64,000 nt of DNA from an uncultured Cohaesibacter sp. (GTDB taxonomy: Bacteria; Pseudomonadota; Alphaproteobacteria; Rhizobiales; Cohaesibacteraceae). Of this stretch, positions 37,292 through 45,803 are shown one piece after another. Every line of letters starts with the position of its first letter. The stretch's first letter is position 1. The stretch spans positions 496,001 to 560,000 of the forward strand of contig NZ_OY782507.1 in NCBI RefSeq assembly GCF_963677725.1. Reading direction: 5' to 3'. The position numbers and the translations under genes were made by a program. The notes beneath the pieces are model-generated. The model was not told the DNA's origin. It was given only the letters and a program-made list of their open reading frames with translations, and did no database searches.

Positions 37292-37870
37292 ATGCTCATC
37301 AAGGCCAAACAAGATCATCACATCGCCCAACACCGCCATGACTGGAAAGACAAAATCAAATGGGGCGATGTCATTCTCTTCCCCTTCCCGTTCGCTGAGA
37401 AACGAAAGCAAAATGCTCCTGAACCACGCCCTTGTCTCATCCACGATATCCGCAACATCGGCGGGATGCGCTTTGTCACCCTTGTCTACGGATCAAGGCT
37501 CGAGAACAAATCCAGCTCATCCCTTCAAACTGACATCACCAACCCGATTGCCATGGCCGCAGCCGGTCTCAACTCGCCAACGGTCTTTGACAGCAACATC
37601 CGAATTACCGTTTCCCTCGACCATAACGGATTCAAGAAATGCAGATCAGCCTCACCTGTCATCGGGCGTCTGATCGGTCCTGACAGATTGCGTTTCAGTG
37701 CCATCCGCGCCCGTGTTCAGGCCAATATCGACATGGCGGCAGTCCGCAATTTCGAGAAGGGCCGAGAGGACCGCACCCCCAAAAAGCCGACCCTGCCATC
37801 CATCAGCCTTACCAAAACAGCAACAGTGGAACTCGATGAGCGCCCTCATCTTCGCTCCTGGCTCCGTTGA
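37292..37870 (+). CDS. PemK/MazF-like protein, island copy 2
   Basis: 192 residues. HDWKDKIKWGDVILFPFPFA near 16-36, PRPCLIHDI near 46-54 and RFVTLVYG near 60-67 follow the three N-terminal beta strands of PemK/MazF-like toxins (GDI...., RP.LVI, ....V.V.P). The conserved Pro and a basic residue before it (E-P-R-P) fit the family. Copy 1 upstream and the partial copy at the left window edge are clear relatives. The function as an endoribonuclease is inferred; these may equally be non-toxic relatives. Confidence 0.6.
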   Translation: MLIKAKQDHHIAQHRHDWKDKIKWGDVILFPFPFAEKRKQNAPEPRPCLIHDIRNIGGMRFVTLVYGSRLENKSSSSLQTDITNPIAMAAAGLNSPTVFDSNIRITVSLDHNGFKKCRSASPVIGRLIGPDRLRFSAIRARVQANIDMAAVRNFEKGREDRTPKKPTLPSISLTKTATVELDERPHLRSWLR

Positions 37871-38127
37871 GAATTCGCCTTCCTGCATAGACAGGAAACA
37901 TCGGCGCTTCAGTTTCGCTTCTACCGATACTGTTTCCGCATCTCAAAACACTCATCGAAATCGAACCTGAGGATCATGCATCGGTCACGGCGTCAAACTG
38001 TCGCCGTGACTGAGACAACAACAGCTTGCGCCAACATTGTTCACCCATTGAATGGCCTGCCGTGCTCTACCAATCCGTTCGCCAGCCGCACTCCATTCAG
38101 TTTTTCTTATTCAGGAGACACTTTGAT

Positions 38128-38685
38128 ATGAAAGACCTTTTCATCAGCTTTGGATCATCCATCTGCGTTCAGAATTTCGTTGAAGGCCCACTCTATTGCA
38201 AAGAGCTTCAGCCTGACGAAGTCGCGGGCATCATCGCAACCACAAGAGAAGAAGGAGGCAAGATCAAAGGCTACTACGATTTCAGCTCAGAACTGTCGGA
38301 AGAAGAAGACCGGCGTCTCCAGCAGCTCCTTGTCGCATTTGAAACGGCAACAGGAACCCGGCTCAGCAATGATTCCTTTTATTATGAATGCGATGAAGAC
38401 GAAGACGACGAAGACTACGATCAGCTACCGATCATCAACTACGTTCCAACCGTGACCGAAACCTGCAGCATGCTAGTGGTGGAGTATTTCATCCAGTGCA
38501 CAATTCTAGAAAACGGACAGATATTCAAACCAAGCAACCCATATGCAGCAGATGGCATGTCCTTCTACCTCTTCGAGAGTCCACAAAAGCGAGCCTCAAC
38601 GCAGAAGGCCTTCTTCTCTGACGAAATCCCGGATGACATTAATGAAGCCTTCGACAGCGAGATGGTCAGATTGCTTGACCGGTGA
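38128..38685 (+). CDS. Unknown acidic protein
   Basis: 185 residues from the ATG at 38128, with AGGAGA 9 bases upstream. The protein is very acidic, with a run of Asp/Glu near 90-100 (ECDEDEDDEDYD) and an acidic C-terminus. No membrane segment or known motif is visible. A DNA-mimic role would suit the charge but is speculation. It is the last gene before the cas6 end, on the opposite strand. Confidence 0.65.
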   Translation: MKDLFISFGSSICVQNFVEGPLYCKELQPDEVAGIIATTREEGGKIKGYYDFSSELSEEEDRRLQQLLVAFETATGTRLSNDSFYYECDEDEDDEDYDQLPIINYVPTVTETCSMLVVEYFIQCTILENGQIFKPSNPYAADGMSFYLFESPQKRASTQKAFFSDEIPDDINEAFDSEMVRLLDR

Positions 38686-38899
38686 AGGAGACGATGTCTG
38701 TAGTGAAAAATCGCGGTTTGCTCAACCCGGACCCGCGAAAGAGGAGCATTGTTACTTCATTCGCCTAGTTGGATCGTGAAATGAACGACATAAAAATGAA
38801 AAACAGTGCGCAAGGCCGGGCGTCGGATCTTTAATTAAGGGAAAGCAAATCTGGGGAGAAAAGCTCGCAGATCAAATCTGATGTTATAAATCGCAATTT

Positions 38900-39856
38900 C
38901 TACAAATGAAGGTCAAATCGCCCACAGCCATACGCCGCGTCAGCGCCTATATGAAAGCGGTTTCCGAATTGCAGCAATAGACCCACCAACTCTACATCTC
39001 GCGCCAACCCAGAAATCTCGAGTTGACCGATTGTACCTGCCATATTCAGTTTTTTGTTTTGCCGGTTTGATTGACGAATCCACTTTACGTCGTAAGCGCC
39101 GAACCATTCAAAGTTCAAACGATGGCTCACTTCTACAATCAATTCGTTAGGCATTGCCAATTTTGCGTCGTGCCAACGTGCCAAGCCTGCTAGACGAACG
39201 GCGACCGTGGTTATCAGGCTGCGCGGAGAATGAACGACATTCTTTTTCGACAGAAGAACAGGAGAGAGGAAATCCAATCGCAACAGGTCTGAACTGATTT
39301 CGGCCTGCAGTCCCGCAACAGATTCAATGTGACGATCTATGATTTGAGGCTTTGGCAGAAAGCAATGCCGCTGATTTCCCTGTTTGAGACGACACACCAA
39401 AGCCTTTGCCAGTGCTTCACTTGCAGCGCCTACATACTCACTTGCAAAACCAAATAGCCTTAAGCGGACCAAAAGATTGCCCCTGTAGGCATCGACCTCT
39501 ATGACCCAAGGGCTTGGAAAATCAAATCCAGGTTCCATCCGGCCTTGCTTTCTGAACAGCACTTCAAAAGCGCATGGTGGTACCCATGTGCATGCATCTC
39601 CTTTACGAGCGGCGGGAGACGCTGCGGACAATAATTCTGCGCCGAAGGCACCACGAATGCGTCCCGGCAATCCCGGATCTGACATCGCCTTGCCCCATCC
39701 TTCAACTGTCAGCGTAACCTCGACTTCGAACCAGTTCTGAGCAAGCGAATTGAGATCCATTTCGACCTCAGGATTGAGCAAGCGATGCCTAACCGTGGCG
39801 GCCTCAATCTCTTCTTCTCTGACGATATCAAGCACATCTGAAGCAATCGAGTTCAT
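38900..39856 (-). CDS. cas6: CRISPR endoribonuclease Cas6
   Basis: 318 residues with the Cas6 RAMP architecture. The C-terminal glycine-rich loop lies in LLLQFGNRFHIGADAAYGCGRFDL, typical of Cas6. An N-terminal ferredoxin-like fold precedes SPVLLSKKNVVHSPRSLI near the middle. It processes the array transcripts at the repeat hairpin, leaving an 8-nt tag. Its start overlaps the cas2 stop by 4 bases, so it belongs to the adaptation operon RT-cas1, cas2, cas6. In Marinomonas-type systems Cas6 is fused to RT-Cas1; here it is separate. Confidence 0.88.
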   Translation of the reverse strand: MNSIASDVLDIVREEEIEAATVRHRLLNPEVEMDLNSLAQNWFEVEVTLTVEGWGKAMSDPGLPGRIRGAFGAELLSAASPAARKGDACTWVPPCAFEVLFRKQGRMEPGFDFPSPWVIEVDAYRGNLLVRLRLFGFASEYVGAASEALAKALVCRLKQGNQRHCFLPKPQIIDRHIESVAGLQAEISSDLLRLDFLSPVLLSKKNVVHSPRSLITTVAVRLAGLARWHDAKLAMPNELIVEVSHRLNFEWFGAYDVKWIRQSNRQNKKLNMAGTIGQLEISGLARDVELVGLLLQFGNRFHIGADAAYGCGRFDLHL

Positions 39857-40140
39857 AGCAGATAAAAGTCCTGAGCTTCGGAAATGGGTGCCCCGCCGAA
39901 CGCACGCGATTTCTCGCGCCCGTCTTCAGGGATAACATACATGCGAATACTATCCTCCGGGTCGATCAGAAGTTCAAGCTTTGAGAAAAGGGCGTTTGCA
40001 TTTTCCATATCCATTCTGCATTCGAAAACGGAATATTGTACCCGGATGCCTTGTCGCTCGAGAATATCGGCAATCTTGGTGCGTATTCGGTCCTTGCTCA
40101 CATCATATGTGAAGACGATCAGTTGTTTACGGCCCGCCAT
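39853..40140 (-). CDS. cas2: CRISPR adaptation protein Cas2
   Basis: 95 residues, the usual Cas2 size. The first strand VFTYDVSKDRIRTKIADILE carries the conserved Asp after TY, followed by RIQ/VQYSVFECRMD, the second strand region. SIRMYVIPEDGR is the third. It forms the Cas1-Cas2 integrase complex that inserts spacers. It lies 7 bases downstream of RT-cas1. Confidence 0.95.
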   Translation of the reverse strand: MAGRKQLIVFTYDVSKDRIRTKIADILERQGIRVQYSVFECRMDMENANALFSKLELLIDPEDSIRMYVIPEDGREKSRAFGGAPISEAQDFYLL

Positions 40141-40147
40141 GATGTCC

Positions 40148-42193
40148 TCAATAGTTTATGATATAGGGGGAGAATGAGCGACCTTCTTCAATATAGGCGG
40201 CATAGTCACGCGCTTGCTCGAGCATGAGCCTTCTCCATGTGACCCGATGATCGCCTGAAACAGAATTGACGAGCCCTTCGGCCCTTTCCTCATAAGCCTT
40301 GATGATGGCACCATATCCCGCATTGGAAATACGGGCATGGCCATCAAATTCATAAAAATGCTCTGCCCTGAGCATGCGCGTGTTGAAGGCTTCCAAAACA
40401 ACGCTTTCCGTCAGAGACGAGCGAAAGATTTCCATGAAATCGTATACAAGAGCCTCTCTGCCGTCATCGACGGAATGAAGCACTCCAAAGCCCGGATGCA
40501 GCCCGGCCGCGTGGAGCACAGTGCGGATATCACGCTCAAGTATATGGCAGGCAATATTCAAAGCAATATTGACGGGATCAGGAGCCGGTTTCCTTCGCCT
40601 CCGTGGCAAGCTCCAACCGTGCAACAGAAGATAGGACCATCCACGCCAGAAATTGGCTGTGGCCTCGCCTTCATATCCCATCATCTGCTGAATATTCTTT
40701 ACCTTGCTTGCGCCATGCAAAGGCCTTGCGAACTGGCTACAGACCTTATCAACCTGTTCCAGCCCTCTTCTTTGATTGAGGCGCCTGAGGAGAGCACGCT
40801 GGTTCTTCAGCCTTGCCACAACGAAGAAACGTGCCGTTTCCAGCCTCAGATCCGGGTCCAGAGCATGGCGGGCCTGCGCAATATGACGGCGGGCGCGGGA
40901 GGGAAGAGGGCCAGCCAAGGTGCCTAGCGTTTCGCCATAGCCATTTACAAAGGCGACTTCAACGCCATAGGAAAGAGCATTGCGCAGAGCTTCTGTTTCC
41001 ACCTCTGCCTTGGGACCAATCTCTATTCGATCTAGTCTGGTTGGGTGAATAGTCGCGACGAGTTTGGGTTTACTCTTCGGGCGGCGTTCCTTTGCCCCCC
41101 TGCCCTCAGCAGGGTCTTGCGAGCGGACAGCAAAGGCTAGATTTTTCACCCCAAGCTCCCTGTCGGGCTTGGTCAGATAAAGGGTTCTGACGCCGCGACT
41201 GTAGCCTGCGGACGACAAAGCCCCCTCGGCCAGAGCCTCATTCGTTCGCGCCTGAACCTTTTTTTGATCCTCTCTCGCGATCTCTCGCAAAATGGATTCG
41301 GCCGATGAAAATCCCAACTCCTCGCGGTCTCGCATCACCATGCTGCGCATAAAGACAGCGCCGAGATATTTCAAACTGTCATCATAGCCGCGCACACGGG
41401 TTTTTCTAGTATTCAGGCGCAAACCATACTCTGCCAGCAACTCCGCTGCACTTGCGAGCGCCTGATGGGCGTCCTTCTCGCTTTTCGTCAGAATGACAAA
41501 ATCGTCAGCATAGCGAACCAGCCGAAAGCGGGTCTTCAGAAAAGCCTCATCCAGATCATCCAGAAACAGGTTGGCCAACAGGGGAGAAAGAGGAGAGCCT
41601 TGCGCCAGACCTCTTCCATTTTCGCCGCCGGTTTCCAGCCAGACCGAAACAAGTTCTGTCAGCGGGCTTTCACTGACCGAGCGATAGAGTCTTTGCATCA
41701 TCAGATCGTGCGACACATTGTCGAAATAGGCTTCGATATCTGCATCGACCGCATAGTGCCAGCCCTGTTCCCGCAAGCTTTGCACCTTGTACAAGGCCTG
41801 TTTCACCGAGCGTCCGGGGCGATAGCCATAGCTGACATCTTCGAATTCCTCTTCAAAGAGAGGGGAAAGACGCAGCGCGGCGGCGCTTTGAGCCACACGG
41901 TCCCGGATGCAGGGGATCATCAGGGTACGTTTACCGCCCGAGGATTTGGGAATATCCACCCGCCGCAGAGGACCCGGCAAATATCGCCCTTCTCGCAAAT
42001 GAGTGGACAATTCGGCCAGTCGCATATCTGAACCGATGCCGAAGGCATCACAACTGACGCCATCGCCCCCGGAGGCACCAGCATTGTCCCTCACTCTTTC
42101 CCATCCGGCCTTCAGGCCCTCTAGGCTGGAGATTTGTTCAAACAGACGGAGCCCGTCATGCGGCTTTTCCGGCGCAGGATGTATCTTGGCCAT
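40148..42193 (-). CDS. Reverse transcriptase-Cas1 fusion
   Basis: 681 residues. The N-terminal reverse transcriptase of group II intron type spans about 60-300: the catalytic Asp is in YAVDADIEAYFDNV (150-152 region), RT4/5 has QGSPLSPLLANLFL (198-211) and the active site is YADD at 228-231. The C-terminal Cas1 domain is at about 380-681, with Glu508 (GYEGEA), His573 (GVLHS) and Asp585/Glu588 (YDFMEIF) as the metal-binding set. All catalytic residues of both domains are present, so spacer acquisition from RNA via reverse transcription is plausible, as shown for other RT-Cas1 proteins. It starts just inside leader 1, divergent from array 1. GGAGGGG lies 2-4 bases before the ATG. Confidence 0.95.
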   Translation of the reverse strand: MAKIHPAPEKPHDGLRLFEQISSLEGLKAGWERVRDNAGASGGDGVSCDAFGIGSDMRLAELSTHLREGRYLPGPLRRVDIPKSSGGKRTLMIPCIRDRVAQSAAALRLSPLFEEEFEDVSYGYRPGRSVKQALYKVQSLREQGWHYAVDADIEAYFDNVSHDLMMQRLYRSVSESPLTELVSVWLETGGENGRGLAQGSPLSPLLANLFLDDLDEAFLKTRFRLVRYADDFVILTKSEKDAHQALASAAELLAEYGLRLNTRKTRVRGYDDSLKYLGAVFMRSMVMRDREELGFSSAESILREIAREDQKKVQARTNEALAEGALSSAGYSRGVRTLYLTKPDRELGVKNLAFAVRSQDPAEGRGAKERRPKSKPKLVATIHPTRLDRIEIGPKAEVETEALRNALSYGVEVAFVNGYGETLGTLAGPLPSRARRHIAQARHALDPDLRLETARFFVVARLKNQRALLRRLNQRRGLEQVDKVCSQFARPLHGASKVKNIQQMMGYEGEATANFWRGWSYLLLHGWSLPRRRRKPAPDPVNIALNIACHILERDIRTVLHAAGLHPGFGVLHSVDDGREALVYDFMEIFRSSLTESVVLEAFNTRMLRAEHFYEFDGHARISNAGYGAIIKAYEERAEGLVNSVSGDHRVTWRRLMLEQARDYAAYIEEGRSFSPYIINY

Positions 42194-42218
42194 ATCCCCT
42201 CCATCTAGCTCAAAAATT

Positions 42219-42379
42219 TTTTCTTTGCTGGATTTTATATAAAGATATGATATTATTAGTTTTATTTCAATATTAAAATTTTTGTTTTTATTTTGTTCTT
42301 TTTGAATTCAATAAAATTTTGTCTTCAATGGAAAGTGTTTCTACCACTTTCCATTTGACAGATACTTATCAGAGGGGGT
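42219..42379 (+). promoter_or_regulatory. CRISPR leader 1
   Basis: AT-rich sequence before the first repeat. Its distal block 42219-42253 (TTTTCTTTGCTGGATTTT... ATATGATAT) matches leader 2 at 50889-50923 at nearly the same distance from repeat 1. A perfect 10-bp inverted repeat (ATGGAAAGTG / CACTTTCCAT, 42328-42354) sits just before the -35 box and is absent from leader 2. Confidence 0.75.
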
Positions 42380-42383
42380 ATAA
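42355..42383 (+). promoter_or_regulatory. Promoter of CRISPR array 1, -10 box inside repeat 1
   Basis: TTGACA at 42355-42360, 17 bases, then GTATAA at 42378-42383. The last four bases of the -10 box are the first four of repeat 1. An identical arrangement occurs before array 2. Confidence 0.7.
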
Positions 42384-43245
42384 GCAGCATGCTCACCACG
42401 TAGAGTGGATAGTGACTGAAATCGGTCGAAGATGATTGCAATGCAACCATAAGCAGCATGCTCACCACGTAGAGTGGATAGTGACGGATCCAAAGGGACC
42501 CTAAATACCACACGCAGATAAGCAGCATGCTCACCACGTAGAGTGGATAGTGACCTACTCCACGAAGGAGTAACTCTGACTTGCGCCATAAGCAGCATGC
42601 TCACCACGTAGAGTGGATAGTGACGCTTGGCTTGCTTTTTCATTTGCATAGCGGCTTGATAAGCAGCATGCTCACCACGTAGAGTGGATAGTGACGGCCG
42701 CCGGGTGCGTTGGCCATCCCATTCTTGATAAGCAGCATGCTCACCACGTAGAGTGGATAGTGACCTACCTTGGCTTTGGCTTCCGCCTCTGCCTTGGATA
42801 AGCAGCATGCTCACCACGTAGAGTGGATAGTGACCGCGCGGTGCGGCGGGAATATGAGCATTCTGAATAAGCAGCATGCTCACCACGCAGAGTGGATAGT
42901 GACTATAGCACTCAGAGCGTGTGCAATCGGAATTGCATAAGCAGCATGCTCACCACGTAGAGTGGATAGTGACATCCTTTTTCAGGATGGAGAGCAGCGG
43001 GTATAGATAAGCAGCATGCTCACCACGTAGAGTGGATAGTGACCAAGATTGTTTCTTGAACCCGAATTTCAACAATAAGCAGCATGCTCACCACGTAGAG
43101 TGGATAGTGACGCAATAACGGGAACCCCGCCAAAGCCCGCTTTATAAGCAGCATGCTCACCACGTAGAGTGGATAGTGACATCCAAGGATTGAACGTGTG
43201 ATCGGTCCATTCAATAAGCAGCATGCTCGCCACGGAGAGTGGATA
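42380..43245 (+). CRISPR. CRISPR array 1: 13 repeats, 12 spacers
   Basis: The repeat is 37 bp, begins ATAAGCAGCATGCTC and ends with the hairpin CCAC-GTAGA-GTGG plus the 8-base tag ATAGTGAC. Repeats start at 42380, 42449, 42518, 42588, 42659, 42728, 42798, 42867, 42937, 43007, 43075, 43144 and 43214; spacers are 31-34 bp. Repeat 8 has one substitution (GTAG to GCAG), and the last is degenerate and lacks the tag end. The leader and promoter at the left, the degenerate repeat and a terminator at the right, and hairpin-tag order all indicate rightward transcription. Cas6 cleavage 3' of the hairpin would give the 8-nt 5' handle. Confidence 0.97.
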
Positions 43246-43269
43246 GCCTTTTCGACAGGAACTGAAACG

Positions 43270-43298
43270 AAAAAGCCGGGATGCTATCCCGGCTTTTT
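43270..43298. terminator. Bidirectional terminator between array 1 and the effector operon
   Basis: AAAAAGCCGGGAT-GCT-ATCCCGGCTTTTT forms a 13-bp stem with T runs on both strands. It ends array 1 on the plus strand and the RAMP operon on the minus strand. Confidence 0.92.
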
Positions 43299-43329
43299 GT
43301 TTAACTCGAACAGAAAAAGAGGGCAGAGC

Positions 43330-45801
43330 CTAGGTCTTTTTCGGGGCTTTTGTTGGCGTTTGCAGCAGGCGATCATTGCCCATTGGGGCGTCCTTGCTGT
43401 TCATGGCCTGTGTCGCCTGTCGCAATTGACTGTAGGCTTCAAAGGAGGTGAAAGGCTTGCCATTGCGTTTTTCCTCACCTTCATAGGCCTTGTAGAAGAG
43501 GCGCTTCTGCTCAGCCAGCTTGCTGCCCTCCTCAGGGCTGGACATGCCCAACCATTCCTTGATCGCGGCAGAATGATCCGGATAAAGGGGACCAATTGCT
43601 TCTTTCATGTAGGCTTTGAAAGCGTCGAGGAAAGGTTCAAGGCTAACACCCCGATCCGGCTCTGCAAAACCTTTGCCTGTGGCAGGATCATAGCGTTCGT
43701 GCGCCTGCGGTTCTTTGACCAGTTTCCCCATTGCCTTCGGATCGTTCGGGGTGGCCTGCAAGATCACCCGGCCAATGCGCATCTGACCTGCGCCAAAGGG
43801 CTTGCCCCGGCCGATCATATGACGGAATGCCTTCTCATGGTCTCCGCCATGGGTGATGGCATACAGCACCGATCCGATTTCTGCTGCTGAGACATTGTGC
43901 AGCCGGATTTCCCCCGTGAAGCTGAGTGGTTTGCTCTCATTTTGCGGCAAGAGAAATTTCAGGTGAGAGAGCACATCCTGGCTTTTGAACTGGCCGTTTG
44001 AAGAGTCCCGTACATCCTGTTTCTGCTTTTCACCAAATTGTTTGAAATCAGCAATTGCTTCCTTATAGGATGGCTTGCCATAACGCGGAAAATAAGCCTT
44101 GCGCCCGGCAATCTTAGCCCCCTGCCCAGAATAATCCTTCTCCTTGCCACGCAAGTAAAAGGGCGCATATGAGGCTCGGGGTGCCATCTGGATGACGTCG
44201 ACAGTCGAAGACAATGCCGCCGGGGTGCCTTTACTGAGCGGCGCGAAGCCAAATGCAATCCGCCCCTTTTGAGCCACAGAGCCCGGGGCAGTGGAATCCT
44301 TGCGGCGACCCCACAGCCAGTCTTCATCTTCTATCACGTAGCCAAACAGGTTTTCTGCAAAATCCTTGTTTTCATAGCCATTGCCAGAAAGCTTCGGCAT
44401 GTGGTTGGGTTGTTCACCAAACAGCACGTCACGCACGGCTCTTTTGTGTGGCACCTTGAACAGGCGCGTGAGGCCGAAGAAGAAATTGTCGTCTCCAGCC
44501 TCAAGATCCGGTAGCCCGACATGGAAGACAGGAATACCATCGCCGTCTTGCTTCATTGCGATTTTGCGAAGCGTTGCCCAGCTGCCTTCCGCTTCCAATT
44601 TGTCTCCCTTTGCAGGCCTGCTGTGCAGGCGTTCAAAGACCAGTGCGGTATCGCTCGGAAGGGCATATGTGCGGGCAGCAGGGTTCGACGCTATGAAATA
44701 TTCGTATATCTTGTTGCCACCGCCAGGCAGCTTCCCGGCCACAATCATCACACCCCGCGCCTTGCCGTTCGGATCGGCGTTATAGACCTTTTCGCGCTTG
44801 GCCGTTGCGTCCAACGAGAATGTGAAAGATTTGCTGAAATCGGTCTGCTCCCCACGCCCCATTCCAAGCAGTTCGTATTTTCCCGGCACGTATCTGCCTT
44901 TCTTCTCGCTACCAAACGGCGCTAGACTGGTCCAGTTTGGATAGCCAGTATGCCCTTTGTTAGTTGTGGCCGCTTTCAGCGTGTGTGCAGGAACAATGAA
45001 GGCTTTCAGGCTCGGAATGTTGACGTGGCCCCATTCCAGATCGCAGGTTATCTCATAAACCAGATCCTGGCCGTCAATTGACAGGATGGACCTTTTATCA
45101 TCGTCCTTGGTGGCCTCCCTTATTTTGAGAAAGCCACCCTTGACTTGATCCAGCTTTGAAACACCGCTGTCCTCGGCATAGTAAGGATGGACAAAGTCTC
45201 GCAACCCAAAACGATAGTGCCAGTTGCCTTGTGTCATTTTGGCGTAGGAAACGATCTCGGTTACGCTGCGCACCAAGCCGCGCAAGGTTGCTCCCGGCAA
45301 CACATATTGTCCACCGACCTTGATTGGGGTGACAGCGTCATCCTGCAGCTTTCCAGTCGAAGCACCTCCCACCAACAGCGGCGCATCTGCGATCCAGTCA
45401 ACGGAGATCGTAGCGCAAAAGCCTTTTGCGAGAGGCTCGTCAAGGCAAACATCTCGCGTCTCTACTTCCGGCAGAGCAATCTGATCCGGCAAGTCTATGA
45501 ACCGGTAGGGCTGGGAAAGCTTGCCGAATGGGATGGAGTTCGGATTTGGGCGTTTCTTTGATGGGCTGTTTTGCCGCCGCCCATCTCGCGGCTCATTTCT
45601 CTCAGACGGAGCTCTGGGCTGGCTTTTCCTAATCTCAAGCGCCCGCTCAAGAATGTCTTCGTCATCTTCGTCGGTTTCGAATTCGAAGATGATTTCGCGC
45701 ATATCTCGCGTGACCGGATCGCCCTCTGTGTAGCGATCAAACAGTTCCGAAATCGATGCAAGTTTGCGGGCTGCCTTTTCGCCTTCTTCATCAAGAGCCA
45801 T
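43330..45801 (-). CDS. Large type III RAMP protein (TIGR03986-like)
   Basis: 823 residues from the ATG at 45801 (GGAGGGG just upstream). After an acidic N-terminal stretch, a Cas7-like domain starts near 128: ISVDWIADAPLLVGG, then QDDAVTPIKVGG and YVLPGATLRGLVRS. Asp154/155 stands where Csm3-type proteins have their RNA-cleaving Asp. A second RAMP unit near 690-790 ends with a glycine-rich loop (GRGKPFGAGQMRIGR). Length and pattern match the TIGR03986 group of type III RAMPs. It is the last gene of the operon, 2 bases after the preceding stop. Its place is in the crRNA-binding backbone; which classical subunits it replaces is not clear. Confidence 0.85.
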   Translation of the reverse strand: MALDEEGEKAARKLASISELFDRYTEGDPVTRDMREIIFEFETDEDDEDILERALEIRKSQPRAPSERNEPRDGRRQNSPSKKRPNPNSIPFGKLSQPYRFIDLPDQIALPEVETRDVCLDEPLAKGFCATISVDWIADAPLLVGGASTGKLQDDAVTPIKVGGQYVLPGATLRGLVRSVTEIVSYAKMTQGNWHYRFGLRDFVHPYYAEDSGVSKLDQVKGGFLKIREATKDDDKRSILSIDGQDLVYEITCDLEWGHVNIPSLKAFIVPAHTLKAATTNKGHTGYPNWTSLAPFGSEKKGRYVPGKYELLGMGRGEQTDFSKSFTFSLDATAKREKVYNADPNGKARGVMIVAGKLPGGGNKIYEYFIASNPAARTYALPSDTALVFERLHSRPAKGDKLEAEGSWATLRKIAMKQDGDGIPVFHVGLPDLEAGDDNFFFGLTRLFKVPHKRAVRDVLFGEQPNHMPKLSGNGYENKDFAENLFGYVIEDEDWLWGRRKDSTAPGSVAQKGRIAFGFAPLSKGTPAALSSTVDVIQMAPRASYAPFYLRGKEKDYSGQGAKIAGRKAYFPRYGKPSYKEAIADFKQFGEKQKQDVRDSSNGQFKSQDVLSHLKFLLPQNESKPLSFTGEIRLHNVSAAEIGSVLYAITHGGDHEKAFRHMIGRGKPFGAGQMRIGRVILQATPNDPKAMGKLVKEPQAHERYDPATGKGFAEPDRGVSLEPFLDAFKAYMKEAIGPLYPDHSAAIKEWLGMSSPEEGSKLAEQKRLFYKAYEGEEKRNGKPFTSFEAYSQLRQATQAMNSKDAPMGNDRLLQTPTKAPKKT

Positions 45802-45803
45802 GA

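Noticed and set aside
42325-43214. Long open frames with a repeated HYPLYVVSMLL-type peptide on the minus strand
   Set aside because: They are translations of CRISPR array 1; the repeat leaves several frames open by chance.
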